A DNA stretch of 64,000 bases from Laburnicola sp. R22_1 (lineage: Eukaryota > Ascomycota > Dothideomycetes > Pleosporales > Didymosphaeriaceae), in contig JACONQ010000002.1 in assembly GCA_014281115.1 (NCBI GenBank), positions 1,364,001 to 1,428,000 on the forward strand. The letters run 5' to 3'. The position numbers and the translations under genes are program-made. The number at the start of each line of letters is the position of its first letter. The first letter of the stretch is position 1. Positions 22,368-34,325 of the stretch are shown here, piece after piece. The notes below the pieces were generated by a model. It did no database searches and was not told the DNA's origin. It saw only the letters and a program-made list of their open reading frames with translations.

Positions 22368-23594
22368 CTAACTAACTATTTAACCAACCATCGTGTTACG
22401 TAATCGATAATTTCTTTAATAATATTTTTTACTATAATAATAATAACAACAATTATAATAGTAACTAACCTAACTATTTTATCTAACTCTCTTTCTATAG
22501 TAAATCTCCCTTGTAACTAGCGAGCTATATACTACTATCTAGAACCTCGCCGCTGCTACCTATCTCTCCTATACTTCTGTTATAGCTACTTACCCTTACT
22601 CTTATTACTTAGTTGCGGTCCTCCACCTTAACAGCATTCTAAATAATTGCTACTATATTTATAACCTTCTTACGCTATAGCTGCGCTTTTAAACTTTTAT
22701 AGTCTCTAAGGAACCGCCGCTTATTATCTAGCAGCCGCCCTATATCTTTACTCTGCTAGTCCTTATCTTTAAGCTTCTTTAGTAACGTCTTTACTTTGTC
22801 CTATTGTTGTAGTATAAACGCCTAACCTAACCCTCTATTTAGATACTAAAGGAGTGCTTTATACTCTAGAATCTAAAGTTATAAGACTAGCTAATAGGGC
22901 CTAAATAGCTAGGGCTAGGTATTATTAAAAATATTAAGATTAAGAGGCCCCTTTAATAACTCTGCTTACTATATACGATTGCTAAATCTCTAGGAATTAT
23001 TCTTAACTTTGCCTAGCTAATCCTCTATATACTCTTAGAACTCTACTATAGCTATACTGCTTTATATAGAAGAAGTAGTATAGTTAGACTACTAGAATAT
23101 TATCGCGTTGCTAGATATAATAGATAAAAAGCTAAATTTAAAAGATAGTAGTAGTAGTTATATATTAAAGATAAAGATTTAGTGTACTAGACATTACTAA
23201 TATTATAAGAGGTAGACTTTATACGCTATATATATAGTAAACTATAGTTACGCTACTACTAAATTGTAAACGTAATAACTAAACTATAGTTAAGTGTCCT
23301 ATTACCTATACTACTCCTGCGGTTATAACTTTACAGTCTACTATAGCTCTCTAATAGTCTACTAGTTAAGAAATAATATATAACTTAGTTATACTAGATG
23401 GTAGACTATTTATTAACTACTATTAACAATACTACTATAAAGAAAGTTAACAAAAAATTATTATTATTTTGTGTATATTTTATTACTACTACTATGTGCT
23501 AGATACTAGGTTTTAGTGCCTTCTATTTTACTCCTCTATATATATAGTGTAGACTTAATCTTAGTTAGAATCTCTATATAATAAAGATATTTAA
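22368..23594 (+). repeat. Repeat C, 1,227-bp near-full copy with 11-bp target-site duplication
   Basis: TAGTAAATAAT flanks it at 22357-22367 and 23595-23605. The 5' part contains GTTACGTAATCGATAATTTC and an AAT run, and the 3' end is AAAGATATTTAA. All frames are closed, and no coding motif is recognisable after decay. Confidence 0.85.
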
Positions 23595-24344
23595 TAGTAA
23601 ATAATTCTTTTTAGTTAGAAATATAACTATATATAGTATATACTATTACTAAGTATTATATATTATACTAAAAAGAATAGCTTTTTTAGAATTATTCTAG
23701 AAAGACTTTAAAAAATAGAAAGAATACTATTTTTTAGAGTTAGGCTATATATATAAAAGAGAGCTTATTATAGTTTTAAAAAAAAGATATTACGCTAAAA
23801 GTAAATACTAGAGCTATAAGTGCTAGTAAACTATATAAAGTAGCCTAAAGTAATATAGATACTACTTATATAATACTACCTTTACTAGCTTACTTAACAC
23901 TCTATATATAAATATTAAGGCTAACTCTAAAGATACTAAAGCTAACTAAGCTATTACACACACCTAAGTAAAGTAAGCTATTACTATTATAAGCCTTTAT
24001 ATAACTATATATTTCTATAGATATTTTAAGAAAACCCTTATATAAATACTAAGAAAAATTTTATTTATATAAAAAACTAAATAAACTACTACTTTTTATA
24101 TATAGTATTAAATTACTATTTTATCTACTTATTTATAATTATTAAACACTATATAGAATAAAGCTACTACTAGTTAAATATAAATTATAGGCACTATACT
24201 AATCTATATTACTTAAGTCTATACTATAATCTAACCTATATAAGCTTCTACCTAAGTATAACTTACCTCCTTAAAGAGTTTTAGCTAATAAGATAATCTA
24301 ATTCTTAAAGGTATAGAATAAAAATAGTAACTATATAGAAGCTT

Positions 24345-24472
24345 TCATTTTTTTATAATTTACCTTTTCACGCTCTTTTTTAATTACTAAGCAGAAGGCT
24401 CTGCTTTTTTTATTATGTTATTTAAGATAAAAGCCATTGTCGTGCTACCCTTAGGTAGTTAATATAACGCTA
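24345..24472 (+). repeat. Repeat B copy
   Basis: Plus-strand copy with CACGCTC, TAATTACTAAGCAGAAGGC and the TAACGCTATATA end. It abuts a truncated C copy. Boundaries approximate. Confidence 0.7.
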
Positions 24473-24479
24473 TATAACT

Positions 24480-24995
24480 TTAAATCCTAGAGTGCAATGC
24501 ACTCCTTTAGTATCTAGATAAAGGATTAGGTTAGGCATTTATACTATAATAATAGAATAAAGTAAAAGTATTACTAAAAAAGCTTAAAGATTAGAACTAG
24601 CAAAGTAAAAGTATAGGGCGGCTACTAAATAATAAGTAGTAGTTCCTTAGGAACTATAAAAGTTTAAAAGCGCAGCTATAGCATAAGAAGCTTATTAAGG
24701 TAGTAGTAATTATCTAAGACGCAGTTAATGTAGGAGACTAAGAGTAATAAAGATAAGGATAAGTAATAGTAGTAGTAGTAGGAGTATAGAGAAGATAGAC
24801 AGTAATAGTAAGGTCTTAGGGGGTGGTATATAGCTTACTAGTTACGAGAGGAAATCTACTATAAGAGAGTAATAAAATAGTTAAGTCAGTTACTATTATA
24901 ATTGTTCTTATTATTATTGCTATAAAAAATATTATTAAAGAAATTATTAATTATGTAACACAGTGGTTAGTTAAACAGCCAGCTAGACATCCCTA
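24480..24995 (-). repeat. Repeat C, 5' half
   Basis: Minus-strand copy corresponding to the first ~500 bp of C (complement of GGTTAGTTAAACAGCC at its start). The 3' half is missing where the B copy and other repeats begin. Confidence 0.65.
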
Positions 24996-26237
24996 TATAG
25001 AAAGAATTTAGAAGATACTTACTAATACTAGCTATAAAGCTAATACTACTATACTAAATAAAATCTAGAAGTTTTACTACTACTACTAATTGCATAAGCA
25101 AGTCCTATATTACTTTAAGTTTACTATTAAGAATAACACCGACTTTAACTATAAGATTATTATTAATATTACACATAATAGAACTAAGAACGCACTATAT
25201 ATTATAGATATAAATATATTATTTTAAGCTATAATCTTCTTAAAATTAATGTCTATATAAGATACATAGAAAGTCCTCTATAGATACTAGATTAATATTT
25301 ACTAAGGTCTATCTAACTACAGTGAGGTGACAAAAACAATAATCTTTTTATACCTTTTTTAAAATGTAATAACTTACCTATTTAGTAATAAAAAAATTAT
25401 AGGATTTTTATATATGATAGAGAAAGTTAGTAACTTTAATAAAGTATACTTACATAATGCTAACTAATTAACGTTAAAAGGTTTTTTAGCCTTAGACATA
25501 AAGAATTTTTAAGATCTCTTTAGAAATGTAAATAACTTTTTTATTACGGTCTTAAATTTGTTTATAGAATAGTATAGTTTAGGTATATAAAACATCTATA
25601 TATATATATATAAATTTTAAGTATAGGTTATGTCCTAAAACTATTATTTATTTTAGATTATTTACTTTCTCTATTTTTAGCTATAGTATTATAATATAAC
25701 AATCTAATTAATTCTAGATAATATTATCTTATAGCTAGAAGCCGGATCTTAATTTTAAGATTAAGAAAAGTACCATATTAGATGTATTTTTAATAAACTT
25801 TTAATTTTTAATTTTTAATTTAGTTTAAGGCCCTATAACTTTTATATTACGTAATCCTATAACTTATAATTTTAATTTAAGATTACTTTTTTAATACCCT
25901 AGCTATAAAAATGTTTATAGTATAATAGCTATAGTTTCTATATATTTATTAATTAAAATCTCTTTTTTTACCTTTTACTTAGGATTCTCACATTATTAAA
26001 TAAAAGAAATTATAAACTAGTCAATATTAAATTACTAGTACTTAATATACCACCCCCTAGCTTCTATAATAGCCTTATAACGATTAGGTATAGAGAATAT
26101 ACAATTATCTATATCCTTTTGTGAAATTAATTCCCATTCCTCTTTAATAGCCTTTTAAAAAGTATTATAACTTTCTTGGCTAGCCCCTACCCCTAGACTA
26201 CCTATATTATGCTTAGAAAGTCTATATTTTAATAAAC

Positions 26238-26352
26238 CTGTCTGTCTCCGAGCTGCTTTACCTTTTTCAATGCGTTTTCAGCATACCCACAGCTTTCCCT
26301 TACAGCGTTGTACCGTATACCAAAAGGTCTGCGATGTTTCTCTTCCTAATAA
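26238..26352 (+). repeat. Repeat A, 115-bp reference copy with 10-bp target-site duplication
   Basis: TTTAATAAAC flanks it at 26228-26237 and 26353-26362. It starts CTGTCTGTCTCCGAGCTGC and ends TTTCTCTTCCTAATAA. It is the most GC-balanced and complete copy, so probably the closest to the source sequence. It interrupts the Tc1 transposase frame. Confidence 0.9.
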
Positions 26353-26498
26353 TTTAATAAACTCCAAACGTTTTCAATAGGATTTAAATCTGGACTATAT
26401 GGGGGGGTTAGGAAAAAGATTAATTTTATTTTTTTTAAACCACTCTAAAACGTTATCCGTTTTATAAGTAGGGGCGTTATCTTGTTAAAAATGTCAGT

Positions 26499-26609
26499 CT
26501 ATTAATTAATTAATATTAGAAATAATATAATAATAATTAAAGAAAAGTAAAAAAAAAAAAAAAAAGAAAAAAAAGAAAAAAAAACAAATTATAATAAATA
26601 AAAACTAAC
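26499..26609 (-). other. Probable intron in the Tc1-like transposase
   Basis: On the minus strand the segment starts GTTAGT, is extremely T-rich (the plus strand has a long A-run at 26,545-26,582) and ends AATAG. Coding similarity resumes immediately with the QDNAP block. An alternative is a small insertion. Confidence 0.5.
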
Positions 26610-26842
26610 CAGGTTTATAATACTTTTTAACTATAGGGACTAATATCTTTTTAATATAGTCCCTATTAGTATATTTAGGCCTTTCGTCGGAATTGTAAGA
26701 TAGGGGGAGTCTTTTATAAAATATAATTCAGATCTCCCCCTATCCAAATTGAGCCCCATACTTGAATTGTTATATCGCGGCCTATAAATAATAAATTAAT
26801 ATGAGTAAAATTATAATTCAATAGTATAATATATGCTCAATA

Positions 26843-26985
26843 ATTCTATAATTTAAAATTTAAAGTTCACCAGTTAGTTTTCTAGTAATTAGGCAGTGTT
26901 AAAGATAACTTTTAAAAGTCTAAATTTAACACTTCCTAATTACTAGATAACTAACTAGTAAATTTTAAACTTTAAATTATAGAAT
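26843..26985. mobile_element. Hairpin MITE inside the Tc1-like element
   Basis: Two arms of about 65 bp are near-perfect inverse complements. The left begins TAATTCTATAATTTAAA, the right ends with AATTATAGAATTA, and the loop is about 17-20 nt. TA flanks both sides (26841-26842, 26986-26987). TA target and long arms fit a non-autonomous Tc1/mariner-type MITE. Confidence 0.85.
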
Positions 26986-29009
26986 TATAAGGATAAAAGT
27001 GTAGTCTTCTTTAATGCAATAAATATAAAAAAACTTACTATTTGAGCGGGTATTATCCTGTTTTTGAAATCCACCATTTTGATTTCTTTTTGTTCTAGAG
27101 TATTCTAGTCTAGCTTCATAGCCTCTTTGAGTAGCACATTGGTCTGGAAATATAATTAATTCTAGAATGTAATTCTCTAGAATTTTTTTATCCATCTCTT
27201 TAGTAAATAATAGCCTATTTCTAGCTCTTTCTTTATTTAAAATAGCCATTTTCTTAGAAATTGTTATTTTATAATCCTCCTCTTTTAAAAATCTTTATAG
27301 AGTTTTTTTATAGCCCCTACATTATTCTCTACTATTAATCTTTTATTAACCTTTTTAGGGCTTTTAATTAAATCTCTATTAATAACTCTTTTTCTCTTTT
27401 TAATATTTTCTTTAGTCGTCCTTTTTTAATAGGGTTTTATAAATTAGAATTATTATTTTGTGCCTTTAAACATTGTATAGTATTATAAATACTTGTAGTA
27501 GGTTTATTTAATGTAGTAGAAATGGTAGAAATAGAGCAATTAGCTTTTAAAAGAAGATTAACGTCATATTTAAGCTAGGAGAGATTTGGATCCATTATTG
27601 CTAAGACGAGGAAATAGGTGTTTAAGGGTTTTTTTAAAAAGTTCTTTTTCTAAATTTAAATTAGTAATTAATTATATAATACTATAGTCTTAGCATTAAT
27701 ACTATTTTTAGAATATTAAAAATTTACTTAATTAGATAAAATATAAGTTCGAATTGTATCTTACGTAATCTACACTACTCCTATTTAGGCTTAGCTTAAT
27801 ACTAATATTACTAAGTATAACTAAAAATTAAAAAATAAGTAATTTTCTAGTAGTTTAATTAGACTTTTCTTAAATAAATTTTTATAAAAATATTGCTTAC
27901 TAAGCAAACATAGAATTTAAAATAGAAAATAGAGAACTTTTTATTTTAAATGTTTAAAAAGTAATAGTATAGCTTTAATATAAGTAGAGTTATAACAATT
28001 TTAAAAAGTAATATAATTATAACCTTTTAGTCTAAAATTAGAGAAAAAAACAATCTTATATAAAAAAATTAAAGAAGTAACCTATAGTAAAAAGCTAACA
28101 TAGTACTAACATAGCCTGTAGGTTCTCTATATATAAAAATTATAGAATTCTATACGTCTAAAAAAGTTATAGGGGTTTTACAATAGAGATTTAAAAATCT
28201 CTATTTTCAAGTCTATATATATACCCAGTTTATAATTACTAAGCAGAATCTTTATTAATTATCTAAAACTAGGTAATTCTGTCTCTAATATATTAAATAT
28301 TGAAATTTTAATAATTATCTAAAAAAGTTATAAGCTTTTAAAAAGAGTAAAAAAATTTTTTTACCCCACTATATATTATATATAACCTAAGTATAAACTT
28401 TGTATTAAATAAGTTTAGAAACTACGTTAGAATTATTAATATAACCTATAGGTAGATACCTATAAAAGTATATTAGGTAATAGGAAAGGTTAAGTATTTA
28501 TACGTACCTCTTTATAAAGTCTTTAATATTCTTAAAGCTAAACTAAAGAACTATATAAGTAAAAAGAATAATTACGAAATAGCTATTAAAGCTATTAATA
28601 ATACTATAGGCTTAGATAGCCTTATACCTATACTACTAGTCTTTAGCGCATATCCTAGAATTAGTATAGACTCTTTTTATTATGTAATATTATTGTATGT
28701 ATAAATACTATATAAAAGGCAATAAAAATACTATAAAAGAAAAAGAATAAGACTAATATTAATTATGCGCTAAATACCTATAATAGTCTATTAGCTACGT
28801 ATAAAGTCTATAAACTCCTACTTAGATCTAAAGTTATAGTTTAGAGAGAGAAAGGTAAATAGATAGGCCTATATAAAATTAAGAGTATTAAGAATAGAAA
28901 TATAATCTTTAATCTAGAAAATAGTTTAGTAAAGTTTTACTATACGCAAGTTAAGCTATACTATTATAAAAAGATTACACTTTCCTACTATTATATAAAG
29001 TAGGGTCGC

Positions 29010-29087
29010 TACCTTCTATTTTACTCCTCTCTGTATATAGTGCGGACTCAACCTTAGTTAGAATCTCCACACAACAAAGATCTTTAA
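29010..29087 (+). repeat. Repeat C, 78-bp 5'-truncated copy with 14-bp target-site duplication
   Basis: TAAAGTAGGGTCGC flanks it at 28996-29009 and 29088-29101. Only the last 78 bp of C are present, ending CACAACAAAGATCTTTAA. It is hardly RIP-changed. Confidence 0.9.
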
Positions 29088-29107
29088 TAAAGTAGGGTCG
29101 CATTATC

Positions 29108-30764
29108 TATTTAGTATTAATTACCCTTTTTAACCCTATTTTTTTAATTTAAGCCTGCGTAGGTTGGGATAGAAAGGCTATTCTAGTATAGCGCCTAAAA
29201 ATATAGTCTACTCCTAGTCTCTACTAACGTAATAATAGTTTATAATAATAGTTTATAAACTACATACTTACCCTACTACTTATAAGCGCTCTAATACCTA
29301 CTAAATTTACTTAAAGTATGTATAGCAAACTAACTCTTACTTTATTATTATTATTAGTAGTAATTACGCTATATTTGCGCGCTACTATATAGTACACTTA
29401 TATAATACACTTACTATCTAATACTATAACTATAAGAATCTAGCGTATTTATGCAACATTTTTTTTTCTAGCAACTTATTAATAAACACCTTTATCTTTT
29501 CTTTTCTCTTGCCCTTAATCTTACCCTCTATTACTACCTTCTTAACTAGTAACAATATAAGGAACTATAGTAGAAACTCTATACATCTATTACTGTGCCT
29601 ATAGTTACTAATCTATTGCTAGCCTAAATAGTACACTAGGACTACCTTATATAAGGTAAAGTATATCTACTTTCTATTTACTAGAAAGTAGTTATCGCGT
29701 TGCTAAATATAATAGATAAAGAGATAAAGATTTAGTGTACTAGGCATTACTAATATTATAAGAGGTAGACTTTATACACTATGCGTATAGTAAACTATAG
29801 TGACGCTACTACTAGATTATAAGCATAATAACTAAACTATAGTTAAGTGTTCTATTACTTATACTGCTCTTACGGTTGTAACTCTGCAGTCTACTATAGC
29901 TCTCTAATAGTCTACTAGTTAAGAGATAATATATAACTTAGTTATACTAAATAGTAGACTATTTATTAACTACTATTGCTAATACTACTATACAGAAAGT
30001 TAAGAATAAAATTATTATTATTTTATATATATTGTGTTACTACTACTATATACTAGATACTAGATTTTAGTACCTTCTATTTTACTTCTCTCTGTCTATA
30101 GTACGAACTTAACCTTAGTTAGAATCTCCACATAATAAAGATCTTTATTACCTACTTTCTATTAATAATCTTATAAATAAAGCAATACTCTAGTGTAGAT
30201 CTAGTTACTTTAAGTAGATAGATTATTAGAGTGTACTTTTAAGTAGCATTAATAGCGGTATTAGTATTAGCACTAAGGCTTAGAAAAATAGTAGAAAATA
30301 AGGTAATAGTAAAAGTCTTCTTAAGATTAACTTTAATATAAAAATAAAGCGTTAGTATCCCTATAGTATATATAAGCTTCTACTTCGCATATATTTTATA
30401 AGTAGCACAAACCTACTAATATAACTATTACTTCTAGCAATCTTTAGAGATAATAATAGAGGAAGATAATAGTTACAGTATTGTACTAATTATAGCGCTA
30501 GCGCTATCTTATACCTTTCTTTTTCCTACTCTAAACTATAGTATAGTAATATAGCTTTATTATATTTTATATATAGATTTTTTTACTTAAAGTGCGTGCG
30601 CTAAGTCTACTAAGCTTGCTTAGCTCGCTTATAACACGCTAACTCCTTTTTATTAACACTTTAAAATGCTTTTCTGTGTATATAATAGTAAGAGGGATAA
30701 CTACTATTATTATAATATTTTTATTAGAAATCCCTTAGTCGCAAAAAAAAACTATATAAAGTAG
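29108..30764 (+). repeat. Repeat D, long copy with poly(A) end, interrupted by repeat C
   Basis: Parallels 37,862-39,150 along its whole length and ends CCCTTAGTCGCAAAAAAAAA. The C copy 29679-30151 interrupts it. All frames are closed and no reverse transcriptase motif is recognisable, so assignment as a LINE-type family rests on the A-tail, the 5'-truncated relatives and their duplications. Confidence 0.7.
29679..30151 (+). repeat. Repeat C, 473-bp 5'-truncated copy with 12-bp target-site duplication
   Basis: CTACTTTCTATT flanks it at 29667-29678 and 30152-30163. It is inserted in the long D copy, and the uninterrupted counterpart stands near 38,430-38,445. Confidence 0.8.
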
Positions 30765-33089
30765 ATAGTATTACCCCTATATAAAGAGATCCTTTAGAAA
30801 AGAGAAAGAGAGGCCACCTAAGGAAGGATACTATATTCTTTACCTAGAAGTAGATAAGTATAAGGGCGGTACATAACCTTATAGGGCAAACCTCTTAGAG
30901 ATAGCTAGTATAGTTATAAGAGATAACTAAATTAAGACTATACTAAAATAGGGGATAAGGAAGAAATCTAAGAGGCCCTTACTTATATAGTAGGCAGCGT
31001 AGGGCATAGGCCTATACTAACTACGCGCTAACACTAACTAAGAAAAGCGCCTTCTATAAGGTAAAAGGCACTATTAGGGTGTAAAAGAAAAAATAATAGT
31101 AAATAACTAGTAGGGAGATAGATATAAACTATTATATAACTCCCCTTTTAAGGCCTAAAAATAGAAAGAAAAGTATATAAAAATAGAGTGTTTTAGTAGA
31201 TTTTTAATATAACTAGTACTATTTTAGGGCTAAAGAGGGCTAGAATAGAGATAATAGACCTTTATAGTCCTAGTAGTAGTCTTAGTTTTTAATTTAGGTG
31301 CTATTTAGTAGAGATATTAAAGAAAGTAGTTAGGAATAAACTAGTAATAGATTAGAAACTATATTTTCGTATTTAGTATTTTACTAATAAAGTATATTTT
31401 TAGCTCTAATACTATATAAAAGTATAGTTAGCTAAAATCTCTCTAATTAGTTTATTGCGCGCTAGCGTAATTATATTATATAAGATTTTTTAGTACTATA
31501 GAAAAGCGTTTTAAAAAAATATTAACCTAACTATATAGTTTTTAATTAGGGCAGAGCAGCTTCTAAAGCTATAGGGGCTGCTAGTAGTAGTAGGGACGTC
31601 TAGGGGTAAAAGGGCTATTAGGGGGTAAAAGTACTAAAAGGTAATAGGTATCTAGTTATGTGCACAAGCCTAAGAGCATATAGGTATTAAAAAGTAATAG
31701 GTACCTAGCTAAGCACGCCTAATACAGCGCTTTAACCCTATCTTTATAGAGGTATTATTTTTAAGAATAGACTCTAGAAAGGTATCTTAGAAGATAGCGT
31801 CTAGCTAAATAGGTAACTATTTTAGTAGATTAGCTTACTTGGGGTACTTTTAATAGTAAGCCTTAATTAGTAGAGGAGAGTTAACAAAGTTATTAGTAAA
31901 ATAATAAGTTAAATTAGGGTTATACTCTTTTTATACTGCCTAGTACTTTAATATTCTATAGTCTACTTTACTATTAAGGATATAAGAAACTAGCTACTTA
32001 GAAACTCTATCTATCTTAATAGGTAGTTCTAGAGATTATAATTAACTTAGTAAAGAATTATTTAAATTCCTTTAAAGCCTATTAGTATAGAATACTAGGT
32101 AAACTCTTATATAATATAGAAGTTTATGTATAAAAGATTAGCCTTTCTTATTTATAATTAGGTATAGTCCTTTTATTTAATAATCTAACTTAACTAATAG
32201 GTATTTAGTAATAGATTTCTTTAGGATAACAAAGATCTAGTCTCTAATATTAAAATTAATAGCTTATTTGTGTTTATTAGCCTACTCTAATTATATTTCT
32301 TAAGTAGTAGATATATTAGCGTAGGTAGTATTATAAATAAATTTATAGACTTTAGTATAGACCTTAACTTATACCTTAGCCTTTTCTAAAGTAATATTAT
32401 TTAGAGATTTAGTAACTAGTTAAGTACACTTATACTAGTCCTAGTAAAAGTATAGCTAATACTTAGACTTAATTTTAAAAGACGAAACTCTAGTACTATT
32501 ATAGGATAGTACTACTTAGGTCTAGTCTATACTAGGCAGCAAATCTAACTAGTTATCTTAATAAAAGTTAATAAATAGACATGGATGCTAGTTAAGGTAC
32601 TAATTTATAATTTTAGTTTAGCTATTAGTTTATAAATACTATGCTATATAAAGAAGTTACTTAATATCTATAAGCTTATATAAAGCAGCTAAGAAAGCAA
32701 AAATAAACTAGGGGCTATAGTTAGAGATAATTAATTAAGGGGGCTAAAGACTCTAAATATATACTAATAGTAGAGATTAGCGGCTTATTTAGTAGTAACT
32801 ATCTTATAGTAGGGTATAAAAAAGGTACGCTTAGATAGGTAGTAACAAAATACTATTATATTATTATACCCTTTGTTATTATTAGGGAATAATTTAAAAA
32901 TAATTAAGACATCTTGCTAGACATTTTAGGAATAGGAAATAGATATAATAAGCCTAGCTTTTTATCTAGTAGGGGCTTACTCTACTAGCAGTCTTTGCAA
33001 ATAGAGATATACTTATTAATATTAGTATTTATACCCTTTTAGTAATATAACAAGTATAAAAGCTAGAGTTTTTTGTATATATGTGTTGT

Positions 33090-33186
33090 TAAAATATCCA
33101 TCTAGAGGTAGAACGACAAAGACTTTTATCCTAAATAACATAACAAAAAAGGTAGAGTCCTCTGCTTAGTAATTAAAAAGAGCGTG
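33090..33186 (-). repeat. Repeat B copy
   Basis: Minus-strand copy (GTAGAACGACAAAGACTTTTATCC..) ending inside the family at AAAAAGAGCGTGAG. Boundaries approximate. Confidence 0.7.
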
Positions 33187-33406
33187 AGTTTTTATAGACC
33201 TAAATAAATAGTAATCTAATAAGCATATATTATATAAATTGGATACATCTAAAGAAACTCTATAGAGAAAACTACTAGATAGTCTTTATAGAGAAGTAAT
33301 CTAGAAAGGGTAAGAGCAAAACCTAGTAATCCTAAATAGGCTACTTTTTAGAGCGATTTAAGCACTTTATATATCTAATTAGTATATAGTAGGCAATTAA
33401 TAAGTA

Positions 33407-33790
33407 GGCTAGTAAATAGGTTCGAGGTATCCAGATTAGGTATAGGGTTAGGTTAGAGTCGTATGGACCATAGGTATAGGTTAGGTTAGGTCGCACAGAC
33501 CTTAGGTTAGGTTAGGTTAATTACGTAAGACCCTAAACCTAACTTAACCTAATCCAACCTATTTACGTAAGACTCTGGTCTAATGATATAAGATCCTAGC
33601 TTAATTTAACTTAGTTTAATATTATTTAAATTATAATTTTAATTAATTATAATAGCTATTTATTATAGACTAAATAGGTATCCTAGTATTAGATTAGAGT
33701 TAGAGTCTTATACAAGTAGGGTTAGGTTAAGATTAGGGTCTTACGTAATCTAACCCAACTCTAATCTAACCTATATCTATTTGCCAACCT
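33407..33790. mobile_element. 384-bp TTAGG-rich inverted-repeat element with 11-bp duplication
   Basis: ATTAATAAGTA flanks it at 33396-33406 and 33791-33801. Ends are imperfect TIRs (GGCTAGTAAATAGGTT against AGGTTGGCAAATAGAT). The interior is rich in GGTTAGGTTAGG and its complement, arranged as an imperfect palindrome around several TTACGTAA sites. An 11-bp duplication with TIRs fits a non-autonomous Mutator-like element. Confidence 0.65.
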
Positions 33791-34197
33791 ATTAATAAGT
33801 ATATAAGAATAGGCTCCTTTAGACCTTATATTAACTTTTCTTTTCTTCTACTTTACAATTATAACAGCTATAAGGGCTGCTTTAGCGGTATCTAGTAGTT
33901 ATAAAAGAGAAAACTAGGTTTAAGCCTTTTAATTCTTTTTTTTATATAACTTTAGCTTGTTTTATTTTCTAGATAGCACATTAGCTATAATATTTATAGT
34001 GCCTAGTTAGTACGTAATTTAATAATTGTATTTAGATAGCTTCTTAGACTAATAGGCTTACTATAAAGAGAGCTTATATTTAGTGCTAAAGTATTTAAGA
34101 GCCTAATAATTAGTAATAATATTAAAGGGCTTAGTAGTTTAGAGGCTAATTAGTTATACTTTCTATTCTAAAAGGCCCTATATAACTACTAACATTT

Positions 34198-34325
34198 CCT
34201 TATTATAAATATTACATCTTTTTACGCTTTTTTAATTACTAAGCAGGGGCTCTGCTTTTTTTGTTATGTTATTTGAGATAAAAGTCTTTGTCGTTCTACC
34301 TATAGGTAGATAATTTAACAACACA
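34198..34325 (+). repeat. Repeat B copy
   Basis: Plus-strand copy with CTAAGCAGGGGCTCTGC and end TTTAACAACACATA. Boundaries approximate. Confidence 0.75.

Larger units (their letters stand above)
20890..26034. other. RIP-like AT-rich segment 3
   Basis: Decayed repeats with no open frames. It includes B copies, a full C copy (22368-23594), the 5' half of a second C copy on the minus strand (about 24,480-24,990) and an odd less-decayed stretch at 21,345-21,530. No host gene is visible. Confidence 0.8.
26035..27595 (-). pseudogene. Tc1/mariner-type transposase, decayed, with two nested short elements
   Basis: Minus-strand remains from MDPNLS (ATG complement of 27593-27595) to WYIKY and stop (26035-26037). 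Recognisable blocks: an N-terminal helix-turn-helix region; FPDQCATQRGYEARLEYSRTK (first D region); QDNAPTYKT (second D); PYSPDLNPIENVWSLL (E of DD34E); and AIKEEWELI...IPNRYKAIIEARG near the end. Breaks: a run of seven G at 26401-26407 shifts frame just before SPDLNPIE, repeat A is inserted at 26238-26352, and a hairpin MITE at 26843-26985. A T-rich segment, complement of 26499-26609, looks like a 111-nt intron. The catalytic D of DNAP and E of NPIE are kept. Confidence 0.85.
27600..31829. other. RIP-like AT-rich segment 4
   Basis: No open frames. It contains a long D copy (29,108-30,764) with C inserted, a short C copy (29010-29087) and blocks near 30,770-31,110 and 31,290-31,600 that recur near 44,290-44,600 and 40,310-40,790. 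These last are probably ends of decayed Gypsy-type elements. Confidence 0.75.

Noticed and set aside
22368..24995. A single 2.6-kb element with 200-bp terminal inverted repeats
   Set aside because: The inverted ends are the 5' parts of two separate C copies in opposite orientation; the first has its own 11-bp target-site duplication at both ends.
33407..33790. Interstitial telomere
   Set aside because: Units are irregular GGTTA/TTAGG rather than clean TTAGGG, and the segment is bounded by TIRs and a duplication, so a mobile element explains it better.
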